In this document: piece after piece, positions 1-5,047 of the stretch
Layout of the letters: each line of letters begins with the position of its first letter
Numbering within the stretch: the stretch's first letter is position 1
Source of the DNA: Pseudomonadota bacterium
GTDB taxonomy: Bacteria; Pseudomonadota; Gammaproteobacteria; Burkholderiales; Burkholderiaceae_C
DNA: 7,510 nt
Direction: 5' to 3'
Assembly: GCA_023438115.1 (NCBI GenBank)
Contig: JAEZEB010000250.1
Coordinates: forward strand, 1-7,510
Notes under the pieces: generated by a model
What the model was told of the DNA's origin: nothing
The model's database searches: none
The model's input: the letters and a program-made list of their open reading frames with translations, nothing else
Program-made: the position numbers and the translations under genes

Positions 1-25
1 GGTCGTTCACGATGTTGTCGGACAT
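1..25 (-). CDS. Start of next nitrate-transporter gene, probably the permease (5' fragment)
   Basis: Only the first eight codons are visible (MSDNIVND); the rest lies left of the window. The ATG is 10 nt after the stop of the NrtA-like gene and is preceded by GGGAG at a usable distance, so translation from the same mRNA is likely. In NrtABCD/NasFED-type operons the membrane permease gene normally follows the binding-protein gene, so permease is the expected product. That identity is inferred from gene order alone, because eight residues carry no family signal. Confidence 0.5.
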
Positions 26-35
26 GCCTGCTCCC

Positions 36-1328
36 TCACGCCGCCTTCAGGGACTTGATCTCGAGCGAGTCGAGGTACTTCTTCGGGTCGGCCGGGTCGA
101 ACACCTTGCCGTCGAAGAACTTCTCGACGCCGCGCGAGGTGGACGCCGGGATGTCCTTGGCCGCCACGCCGAGTTCCCTGGCGGCGGCGCGCCACAGGTC
201 CTCGCGGTTCACCTTGGCGATCAGCGCCTGCGTGTCCAGGTTGGGCGGCAGGTAGCCCCAGCGCATGTTCTCGGTGAGGAACCACAGGTCGTGGCTGCGG
301 AAGGGATAGGACGCGTGGTCGTTCCAGTAGCGCATCTGGAACTTGCTGTTCTTCTCCACGCGGCCGGTGCCGTAGTCGAAGTCGCCGCGGATGCGGTCGG
401 TGATGTCGGCCACGGGCGCGTTGATCCAGCGCCGGCGCGCGCAGATCTCGGCCACCTCGGCGCGGTTCTTCGGGTCCTCGCACCACATCTGCGCTTCCAT
501 CACCGCCTTGAGCAGCGCCTTGGTCGCGTTCGGGTTGGCCTGCACGTAGTCGGCGCGCATCGCGAAGGCCTTCTCCGGGTGGTTCATCCACATCTCGCTG
601 GTGGTGATCGCCGTGTAGCCGATCTTCTGGTGGATCAGCTGCAGGTTCCAGGGCTCGCAGACGCAGAAGGTGTCCATGCTGCCCACCTTCATGTTGGCCA
701 CCATCTGCGCCGGGGGCACCACGATGGTGTTGATGTCCTTGTTGGGGTCCACGCCGCCCGCGGCCATCCAGTAGCGGATCCAGAGGTCGTGCGTGCCGCC
801 GGGAAAGGTCATCGCGGCATTCACCGGCTTGCCCGTGCGCGCGCGCTTGTCCATCAGCGCCTTGCGGAAGGCCCGGGTGTCCAGGCCCACCTTGAGGTCC
901 TTGTACTCCTCGGCCACCGAGATGCCCTGGCCGCCCAGGTTCAGGCGCGCGAGGATGTTCATCGGCACCGGCACGTTGTTGGCCGTCACCGCGCCGGTGG
1001 TGATCAGGTAGGGCATGGGCGTGAGGATGTGCGCGCCGTCGATGCCGTTGTTCTTCGAGCCCAGCACCAGGTTGTCGCGCGTCGTGCCCCAGGACGATTG
1101 CTTGGCCACCTCCACCTCGGTCATGCCGTGCTTGCGGAAGAAGCCTTTCTCGTCCGCCACGAACAGCGGGGCGGCGTCGGTCAGCGCGATGAAGCCCAGC
1201 TTGGCGGCCCTGGTCTCCAGGGCGGCGCCCTGCGCCATCACGATGCCCGGGAAGACGCCGCCGCCTGCGAGGGCCGCGGCGCCCTGCAGGACGGTGCGGC
1301 GGGAAACCGTGGGTTGCTTGCTTTGCAT
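36..1328 (-). CDS. nrtA: NrtA/NasF-type nitrate ABC transporter substrate-binding protein, Tat-exported
   Basis: A 430-residue periplasmic binding protein of the NrtA/CmpA family, which captures nitrate (or nitrite; bicarbonate in the CmpA branch) and delivers it to an ABC importer. The N-terminus carries a twin-arginine signal, S9-R10-R11-T-V-L, followed by an Ala/Gly-rich hydrophobic stretch to about residue 33. Residues matching, by position and context, the nitrate-contacting residues recalled for cyanobacterial NrtA are W80, Q134 (GGQG), G178 (FPGGTHD) and K253 (HPEKAF). An in-frame ATG 45 nt upstream would add 15 residues, but it lies inside the terminator stem. The chosen ATG has AGGAG 6 nt upstream and puts the Tat motif at the usual distance. 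The gene lies downstream of a NIT-ANTAR regulator and its predicted antitermination leader, which supports nitrate as substrate. Family assignment is secure; the exact ligand is inferred. Confidence 0.9.
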   Translation of the reverse strand: MQSKQPTVSRRTVLQGAAALAGGGVFPGIVMAQGAALETRAAKLGFIALTDAAPLFVADEKGFFRKHGMTEVEVAKQSSWGTTRDNLVLGSKNNGIDGAHILTPMPYLITTGAVTANNVPVPMNILARLNLGGQGISVAEEYKDLKVGLDTRAFRKALMDKRARTGKPVNAAMTFPGGTHDLWIRYWMAAGGVDPNKDINTIVVPPAQMVANMKVGSMDTFCVCEPWNLQLIHQKIGYTAITTSEMWMNHPEKAFAMRADYVQANPNATKALLKAVMEAQMWCEDPKNRAEVAEICARRRWINAPVADITDRIRGDFDYGTGRVEKNSKFQMRYWNDHASYPFRSHDLWFLTENMRWGYLPPNLDTQALIAKVNREDLWRAAARELGVAAKDIPASTSRGVEKFFDGKVFDPADPKKYLDSLEIKSLKAA

Positions 1329-1334
1329 GGTCTG

Positions 1335-1339
1335 CTCCT
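1335..1339 (-). promoter_or_regulatory. Shine-Dalgarno of the nrtA-like gene
   Basis: AGGAG on the minus strand, 6 nt before the ATG at 1328. It decides the start in favour of the Tat-signal ATG over the longer in-frame start at 1373. It lies downstream of the terminator U-tract, so it is present only on read-through transcripts. Confidence 0.75.
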
Positions 1340-1352
1340 GGTTGCGAAGAAG

Positions 1353-1410
1353 AAAAAGAAAAACGGCGGCCATCGCGCTGCACGCCTGGGCATGCAGGGA
1401 TGGACGCCGT
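1353..1410 (-). terminator. Intrinsic terminator (attenuator) in the nrtA leader
   Basis: On the minus strand the arm ACGGCGTCCAT (1410-1400) pairs with ATGGCCGCCGT (1373-1363), giving 11 positions with one internal mismatch. Inside it a second stem, CTGCATG/CGTGCAG, folds between 1397 and 1378 around a CCCAGG apex. The outer stem is followed at once by a U-rich tail, TTTTTCTTTTT, then pyrimidine-rich sequence. The terminator precedes the nrtA ribosome-binding site and so would abort transcripts before the operon. Its 5' arm shares 1402-1410 with hexaloop hairpin 2, so the two structures cannot coexist. This is the expected geometry for antitermination by an ANTAR protein. Confidence 0.88.
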
Positions 1411-1443
1411 TGTCCGGGTGTTCGCGCGCCGCCGTTAGCGCTC
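1402..1443 (-). promoter_or_regulatory. Dual-hexaloop ANTAR-target leader RNA (antiterminator)
   Basis: Two short hairpins lie in tandem on the minus strand. Hairpin 1 (1441-1426) is GCGCT-AACGGC-GGCGC, five pairs including one U-G, with one further G-C pair beyond an A-G mismatch. Hairpin 2 (1415-1402) is GGAC-AACGGC-GTCC, four pairs. Both loops are the same six bases, with A at position 1 and G at position 4, the conserved signature of ANTAR-binding RNAs such as the nasF leader bound by NasR. About 10 nt separate the hairpins. Hairpin 2 overlaps the 5' arm of the terminator, so protein-stabilised hairpins would free transcription into nrtA. The structure is read directly from the sequence; binding by the adjacent NIT-ANTAR protein is inferred. 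Confidence 0.85.
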
Positions 1444-2727
1444 GTTCGTGCCAGGAGATGCAGGGACCGTGCCAGCGTTGTGCACCGCAGCAGTGCGGTG
1501 GGCCGGGTCCGGGGCGCCGGGCAGTACTTCCGCCAGCGACAGCAGCGCCTGGGCGACCTCGGACAGCTTGCGGTTCTGGTTCATCGCGAGGCGGCGCAGC
1601 GCCTTGTAGGCCTCGTCCTCGCTCATCTGCCGGTGCGCCATGAGCACGCCCTTGGCGCGCTCGACCAGCTTGCGCTCGTGCAGCGTGGCCCGCACGGCCT
1701 CGAGCTCCTCGCTCATGGCCTGCAGGCGCTGCGACTGCTCCTGCACCATCGCGAGGATGGAGCGCTCCAGGTGCGGGCCATAGGGCGCCGCCGCGGTTGC
1801 GTCGGGCCGGCTGGCCGCTTCGGCCAGCGCATCCAGGACGGCGCGCTGGTCGCGCAGTTCGGACCGGGCCTGCGCGATGCGCGCCTCGCACAGCCGCCGC
1901 AGATCGACGGCCAGGAAGTCCTCGACCTCGCGCATGGCATCGATGCGCCGGGTGCACCATGCGTACCAGGGCTGGGCCAGGTTTGTGTCGAGCGTGGTGC
2001 CCGCGCCGCCGCAGCCCACGCGCCGCAGCCGCTCGATCTCCGCCAGCACCAGCGGATCGTGGGCGGCGTGGTCCGCCTGCAGCTGCCCGGGACGGCAGAA
2101 GTGCGCGAAAGCCTGGAAGCAGCCTTGCTGCGATTCGACCAGGTGCCGCCAATGCTGCTGGCCCGCCACGTCGATGGCGCCGGCCGCGAAGGCCGCCGCG
2201 CCCAGCGCGCGTTCCTGGCCGGCGAACTCCTTGCCCTGCATGAAGTTGAACAGCGCGGCGAGGGCGCGGGAGATCTGCGGATCGGTGGCGGAATCGGCCG
2301 CTTCGAAGACGACGGCCAGCAGGCCCGTGACCAACCGGGAGTAGGCCGCGGTCGCCTCGCGCGCGGCCAGCGCCTGGCCGGCGACACGCTCGCGCAGGGC
2401 ATCCAGCCCGTCGAGCCCGTGGACGACCACGGCCACCGCGCTGAACAGGCGCGAGCCGTTGCGCACGCGCGCGCCGGCGTCCAGGCATTCGAGCTGCGAG
2501 CGCACCTGCTGCTCGATGCGTCGGCATTCCTCGACCTGCTCCAGCCGCTGGACGCCCAGGCGGGTGCCCAGCGAACTCAGGAACACGTTGGACAGGCCGC
2601 GCTCGCGCTGCAGCGCGTGGACGAAGCGGCCGATGGCGTCCACCAGCTCGCCGGTGCGGGCCAGTTCCTCCAGCTCGGCGATCTCGCACCGGCGGGCGGC
2701 GAGCAGGAAGGTGGAACCGGACTTCAT
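1435..2727 (-). CDS. nasR: NIT-ANTAR nitrate-responsive transcription antiterminator (NasR-like)
   Basis: A 430-residue protein with a nitrate/nitrite-sensing NIT domain (about residues 30-275) joined by a helical linker to a C-terminal ANTAR RNA-binding domain (about 345-398). NIT hallmarks are LQRERGLS (40-46), GKEFAGQERALG (165-176) and CTRRIDAM (258-265). Their arginines probably correspond to the ligand-binding arginines of Klebsiella NasR. The ANTAR domain shows ERKLVERAKGVLM, then EDEAYKALRRLAMNQNRKLSEVAQALL. In NasR, nitrate binding to NIT frees ANTAR to bind the leader hexaloops and block termination; the same role is inferred here because two such hairpins and a terminator follow directly. 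The ATG at 2733 abuts GAGGG too closely, so the second ATG at 2727 (GAGG 7 nt upstream) is preferred. The tail after about residue 400 is low-complexity and contains a promoter. Confidence 0.9.
   Translation of the reverse strand: MKSGSTFLLAARRCEIAELEELARTGELVDAIGRFVHALQRERGLSNVFLSSLGTRLGVQRLEQVEECRRIEQQVRSQLECLDAGARVRNGSRLFSAVAVVVHGLDGLDALRERVAGQALAAREATAAYSRLVTGLLAVVFEAADSATDPQISRALAALFNFMQGKEFAGQERALGAAAFAAGAIDVAGQQHWRHLVESQQGCFQAFAHFCRPGQLQADHAAHDPLVLAEIERLRRVGCGGAGTTLDTNLAQPWYAWCTRRIDAMREVEDFLAVDLRRLCEARIAQARSELRDQRAVLDALAEAASRPDATAAAPYGPHLERSILAMVQEQSQRLQAMSEELEAVRATLHERKLVERAKGVLMAHRQMSEDEAYKALRRLAMNQNRKLSEVAQALLSLAEVLPGAPDPAHRTAAVHNAGTVPASPGTNER
1458..1474 (-). promoter_or_regulatory. 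Sigma-54 (RpoN) promoter for the nrtA leader, inside the regulator gene
   Basis: On the minus strand TGGCACG, four bases, then CTGCAT. This matches the sigma-54 consensus TGGCACG-N4-TTGCW at all but one of the conserved positions, with exactly 10 nt between the -24 GG (1473/1472) and the -12 GC (1461/1460). The predicted transcript start is near 1448, about 7 nt before hairpin 1, giving a leader of about 120 nt to the nrtA ATG. The site lies in the poorly conserved C-terminal tail codons of the NIT-ANTAR gene. Sigma-54 control is known for nitrate-assimilation operons such as nasF of Klebsiella. Confidence 0.75.
1481..1497 (-). promoter_or_regulatory. Possible NtrC-binding dyad
   Basis: The plus strand reads TGCACC-GCAGC-AGTGCG. 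The recalled NtrC consensus is TGCACC-N5-GGTGCA, so one half-site is perfect and the other matches four of six, with correct spacing. Its centre is about 41 bp upstream of the predicted sigma-54 start. That is closer than usual for an NtrC enhancer, and no second site was found nearby. It lies within coding sequence, so chance is possible. Confidence 0.4.
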
Positions 2728-2738
2728 CGCCATCCCTC

Positions 2739-2754
2739 AGCAACAAACATGCCG
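2739..2754 (-). promoter_or_regulatory. Sigma-54-like site upstream of the NIT-ANTAR gene
   Basis: The minus strand reads CGGCATG-TTTG-TTGCT. GGCA and TTGCT match the sigma-54 -24/-12 elements with the correct 10-nt GG-GC spacing; the first T and one base of the ACG block differ. The predicted start (about 2728) falls directly at the preferred ATG (2727). That would leave no leader and exclude the GAGGG Shine-Dalgarno, so either the site is fortuitous or the regulator is translated from a nearly leaderless message. Confidence 0.4.
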
Positions 2755-2779
2755 TCCGGCAGGGGCAAGGTCCGCCCGA

Positions 2780-2785
2780 TAAACT
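2780..2785 (+). promoter_or_regulatory. -10-like hexamer of tsaD, probably leaderless
   Basis: TAAACT lies 6 nt before the tsaD ATG. Transcription would start at or next to the A of the ATG. No clear -35 box and no Shine-Dalgarno at a proper distance are visible; the nearest purine-rich run, AGGGGCAAGG, is about 20 nt from the ATG. Two other plus-strand genes in the window show the same arrangement. Confidence 0.5.
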
Positions 2786-2791
2786 CGGCCC

Positions 2792-3826
2792 ATGATCGTT
2801 CTGGGCATCGAGTCGTCCTGCGACGAGACCGGCGTGGCGCTGGTGGAAGCCGTGGGCACCGGGGTGCCCCGCTTGCGTGCGCACGCGCTGCACAGCCAGG
2901 TGGACATGCACCAGGCCTATGGGGGCGTGGTGCCCGAGCTGGCGAGCCGCGACCACATCCGCCGCGTGCTGCCGCTCGCGCAACAGGTCCTGGAAGAGTC
3001 CCAGGCCTCTCTGGCCGACGTCGACGTGGTCGCCTACACGCGCGGTCCCGGCCTGGCCGGCGCGCTGCTGGTGGGCGCGGGCGTCGCCTGCGCCCTGGGC
3101 GCGGCGCTGGGCAAGCCGGTGCTGGGCGTGCACCACCTCGAGGGCCACCTGCTGTCGCCCTTCCTCGGCAGCGATCCGCCGCAATTTCCCTTCGTGGCGC
3201 TGCTGGTCTCCGGGGGCCACACCCAGCTGATGCAGGTAGACGGTGTCGGCCGCTACACGCTGCTGGGCGAAACCATCGACGATGCCGCGGGCGAGGCTTT
3301 CGACAAGTCCGCCAAGCTGCTGGGCCTGGGCTATCCGGGCGGGCCGGCGTTGTCGCGGCTGGCGCAAGGGGGCGATCCCGCGGCGTTCAAGCTGCCGCGG
3401 CCGCTGCTGCACAGCGGCGACCTCGACTTCTCCTTCGCGGGACTGAAGACGGCGGTGCTGACGCAGGCGCGCCGCCTGGGCGACGAGCTGGAAGCGCGCA
3501 AGGCCGACCTGGCCGCCTCCACCGAGGCGGCCATCGTGGAAGTGCTGGTGAAGAAATCCATGGCCGCGCTGGATCGCAGCGGCCTGCAGCGCATCGTGGT
3601 GGCGGGCGGCGTGGGCGCCAACCGCCTGCTGCGCGCCCAGCTCGACGCTGCCTGCGCGCGCCGTGGCGTGCGCGTGCACTATCCGGAGCTGGCGCTGTGC
3701 ACCGACAACGGCGCCATGATCGCCCTGGCGGCGGCCATGCGGCTGCAGGCCGGCGTGCAGCAGGCGAGCGACGCCTACGCCTTCGACGTCAAGCCGCGCT
3801 GGCCCCTGGATGCGCTGGCCGCCTGA
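2792..3826 (+). CDS. tsaD: tRNA N6-adenosine threonylcarbamoyltransferase TsaD
   Basis: A 344-residue cytoplasmic enzyme that transfers the threonylcarbamoyl group from threonylcarbamoyl-AMP to A37 of ANN-decoding tRNAs, giving t6A; it works with TsaB and TsaE. Full-length for the family, with the ASKHA fold signature throughout: GIESSCDET (5-13), metal-binding H115-x3-H119 in HHLEGHLLSP, VSGGHTQL (139-146), GETIDDAAGEAFDKSAKLLGLGYPGG (159-184, read in two blocks), DFSFAGLKTAV (212-222), VVAGGVGANRLLR (269-281) and the metal-binding aspartate D305 in CTDNGAMIAL. It is divergent from the NIT-ANTAR gene, 64 nt from its preferred start, and 48 nt upstream of the methyltransferase gene. A housekeeping gene with no functional link to the nitrate module. 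The start is fixed by the conserved N-terminus MIVLGIESSCDET. Confidence 0.97.
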   Translation: MIVLGIESSCDETGVALVEAVGTGVPRLRAHALHSQVDMHQAYGGVVPELASRDHIRRVLPLAQQVLEESQASLADVDVVAYTRGPGLAGALLVGAGVACALGAALGKPVLGVHHLEGHLLSPFLGSDPPQFPFVALLVSGGHTQLMQVDGVGRYTLLGETIDDAAGEAFDKSAKLLGLGYPGGPALSRLAQGGDPAAFKLPRPLLHSGDLDFSFAGLKTAVLTQARRLGDELEARKADLAASTEAAIVEVLVKKSMAALDRSGLQRIVVAGGVGANRLLRAQLDAACARRGVRVHYPELALCTDNGAMIALAAAMRLQAGVQQASDAYAFDVKPRWPLDALAA

Positions 3827-3844
3827 GGCGAAACGCTAGTGGCC

Positions 3845-3861
3845 GGGCGCGGCACGCGCCC
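3845..3861 (+). other. Perfect 7-bp hairpin between tsaD and the methyltransferase gene
   Basis: GGGCGCG-GCA-CGCGCCC, beginning 19 nt after the tsaD stop. No T-tract follows, so it is not a standard intrinsic terminator; it may stabilise or end the tsaD mRNA. It stops just before the -10-like hexamer of the next gene. Confidence 0.4.
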
Positions 3862-3862
3862 C

Positions 3863-3868
3863 TAACAT
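3863..3868 (+). promoter_or_regulatory. -10-like hexamer of the methyltransferase gene, probably leaderless
   Basis: TAACAT, exactly 6 nt before the ATG at 3875. The intervening GGGGCC is not a convincing Shine-Dalgarno at that distance. No clear -35 box is seen. Confidence 0.45.
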
Positions 3869-3874
3869 GGGGCC

Positions 3875-4516
3875 ATGAGCTCGACGCCACCGTCTCCCGG
3901 TTTCGCGGACCCGGCCGGCACCTGGAACCGGCGCTTCTCCGCGCCCGGCTACCTGTTCGGCACGGAGCCCAACGCCTGGCTGCATGCGCATGCCGACGTG
4001 TGGCATGCCGGGCAGCGGGTGCTGTGCGTGGCCGATGGGGAAGGGCGCAACAGCGTGTTCCTCGCGCAGCGCGGATTGACGGTGGATGCCTTCGACATCG
4101 CGGAAGTGGGCGTGCGCAAGGCGCGCGATTTCGCGCGCATCACCGGCGTGAAGGTGAACTTCGCGGTCTCGGACATCGCCACGCTGCAGTGGCCGGAGAG
4201 CCTCTACGACGGCGTGGCCGCGATCTTCATCCAGTTCGCCGATCCGCAGCTGCGCTCGCGCATCTTCGAAGGCATGGTGCGCTGCCTCAAGCCGGGCGGC
4301 TCGCTGGTGCTGCAGGGGTACACGCCAAAGCAGCTGGATTACGGGACAGGCGGGCCGCCGGTGGCTTCGCACATGTACACGCCGCAGCTGCTGCGCGAAG
4401 CTTTCCAGGCCATGGAGATCCTGGAGCTGCAGGAGTACGAGGCCGAACTCGCCGAAGGCTCGGCGCACAAGGGATATTCGGCGCTGGTCGGGATGGTGGC
4501 GCGGAAGAGGGCCTGA
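3875..4516 (+). CDS. Class I SAM-dependent methyltransferase, small TehB/thiopurine-like type
   Basis: A 213-residue soluble protein with a single Rossmann-type methyltransferase domain. The N-terminal WNRRFSAPGYLFGTEPNAWL (17-36) is typical of a widespread TehB-like family. Motif I is VLCVADGEGRN (49-59, glycine-rich SAM loop), the acidic residue after beta-2 is D74 (VDAFD), motif III lies around D100 (VSDIATL), and CLKPGG (137-142) is the usual post-motif element. The C-terminal Y-TP-QLLREAF...EILELQEYEAEL region resembles that of TehB-like enzymes. Substrate unknown: relatives include tellurite-resistance and thiopurine methyltransferases, but nothing here picks one. The 48-nt gap from tsaD and its own -10-like hexamer suggest independent expression. 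It converges on the hsp20 gene, and its TGA lies in the loop of a hairpin. Confidence 0.88.
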   Translation: MSSTPPSPGFADPAGTWNRRFSAPGYLFGTEPNAWLHAHADVWHAGQRVLCVADGEGRNSVFLAQRGLTVDAFDIAEVGVRKARDFARITGVKVNFAVSDIATLQWPESLYDGVAAIFIQFADPQLRSRIFEGMVRCLKPGGSLVLQGYTPKQLDYGTGGPPVASHMYTPQLLREAFQAMEILELQEYEAELAEGSAHKGYSALVGMVARKRA

Positions 4517-4524
4517 AGGCCCTC
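4507..4524. terminator. Bidirectional terminator-like hairpin between convergent genes
   Basis: GAGGGCC-TGAA-GGCCCTC, a perfect 7-bp stem with a 4-nt loop that contains the TGA stop of the methyltransferase gene. It ends 9 nt before the stop of the convergent hsp20 gene. Neither side has a true T-tract, so termination strength is uncertain. Position and symmetry fit a shared 3' end for both mRNAs. Confidence 0.55.
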
Positions 4525-4533
4525 GTCAGCGTC

Positions 4534-4911
4534 TTACTTGACTTCGATCTGGCGCGCCGTCACCACGGGCTTCTTCTTCGCCAGCGTGAGCGTCAGCACG
4601 CCGTTCTCCAGCTTCGCGCTGGTCGCATCGGCGTCGATGTCGGCCGGCAGCTCGTAGGCAGCGCGGTACTGGCGCGGGGCGTCCTGGAGCGTCTCGACGC
4701 GGACCACGGCGCCGTCGACGTTGATGGACAGCTGCTCGCGGGTGACGCCGGGCAGGTCCATGGCGACGGTCCAGGCCTCGTCGTCCTGTTCCACCTTCAC
4801 GCCGGAGGCGACCGGCTTGAAGAAGGCATCGTTCAGGAAGCGCTCGAAGCTGCGGTCGAAGCCGCGGGCCGGCGCGTAGTGGCGGGTGTGCAGGGCGGGT
4901 GCGAAGAACAT
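4534..4911 (-). CDS. Small heat-shock protein, Hsp20/alpha-crystallin family
   Basis: A 125-residue chaperone of the Hsp20 family, which holds unfolding proteins as oligomers until ATP-dependent chaperones refold them. A short N-terminal arm (1-34, with SFERFLNDAF) precedes the alpha-crystallin domain (about 35-113). That domain ends in the hallmark AKLENGVLTLTLAKK (99-113); the beta-strand DLPGV (52-56) is also typical. A C-terminal I-x-V motif, I122-E-V124, could dock onto a neighbouring subunit. An open frame runs 114 codons further upstream. The ATG at 4911 was chosen because AGAGGAG sits 8 nt before it and the resulting protein has normal family length. It stands alone, convergent with the methyltransferase gene and divergent from the binding-protein gene. 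Confidence 0.93.
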   Translation of the reverse strand: MFFAPALHTRHYAPARGFDRSFERFLNDAFFKPVASGVKVEQDDEAWTVAMDLPGVTREQLSINVDGAVVRVETLQDAPRQYRAAYELPADIDADATSAKLENGVLTLTLAKKKPVVTARQIEVK

Positions 4912-5047
4912 CTCTCTAACTCCTCTGGCTGTTTCGGGGTGGGACGCGGCAGGATCGATGCCGCCGCGGCCCTTAAACTGCGCGGCTTCCATCGCCGCCT
5001 GGACCTCATCTGCGAACCGGGCGCGTCTTTTCAAGGGATCTCCAGGC
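4912..5047. other. Divergent intergenic region between hsp20 and the binding-protein gene
   Basis: 136 bp carrying the 5' signals of both genes. For hsp20 (minus) there is AGAGGAG at 4926-4920 and CTTGAAA at 5035-5029, which matches the -35 element of a sigma-32 promoter, but no good CCCCATNT -10 follows. For the binding-protein gene (plus) there is AAGGGA at 5033-5038, 9 nt from its ATG, and a TAAACT hexamer at 4974-4979 that could be a -10. A GC-rich inverted repeat (CGCGGC/GCCGCG, 4945-4968) lies in the hsp20 leader. No clear RNA thermometer pairing with the hsp20 Shine-Dalgarno was found. Confidence 0.4.

Noticed and set aside
1329..1373. N-terminal extension of the NrtA-like protein by 15 residues from an upstream ATG
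   Set aside because: That ATG lies inside the 3' arm of the terminator and the added residues are encoded by the U-tract. It lacks a ribosome-binding site, whereas the ATG at 1328 has AGGAG and puts the Tat motif in the normal place.
1447..1474. Second TGGCACG at 1453-1447 as an alternative sigma-54 -24 element
   Set aside because: No GC falls at the required distance; the spacing works only for the copy at 1474-1468.
12..1643. Long plus-strand open frame of 543 codons
   Set aside because: It is antisense to the NrtA-like gene, the leader and the end of the regulator. Its His/Arg/Val-rich, low-information composition is typical of a shadow frame in GC-rich DNA.
2854..2869. Palindrome GGGCACC-GG-GGTGCCC near the start of tsaD, considered as an NtrC site
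   Set aside because: The half-sites are 2 nt apart instead of 5, and the sequence is explained by the codons for VGTGVP.
1238..3679. Minus-strand open frame of 813 codons
   Set aside because: It spans two unrelated genes on opposite strands (regulator and tsaD) in a wrong frame. The translation is Arg/Ala/Gly-rich with no recognisable domain.
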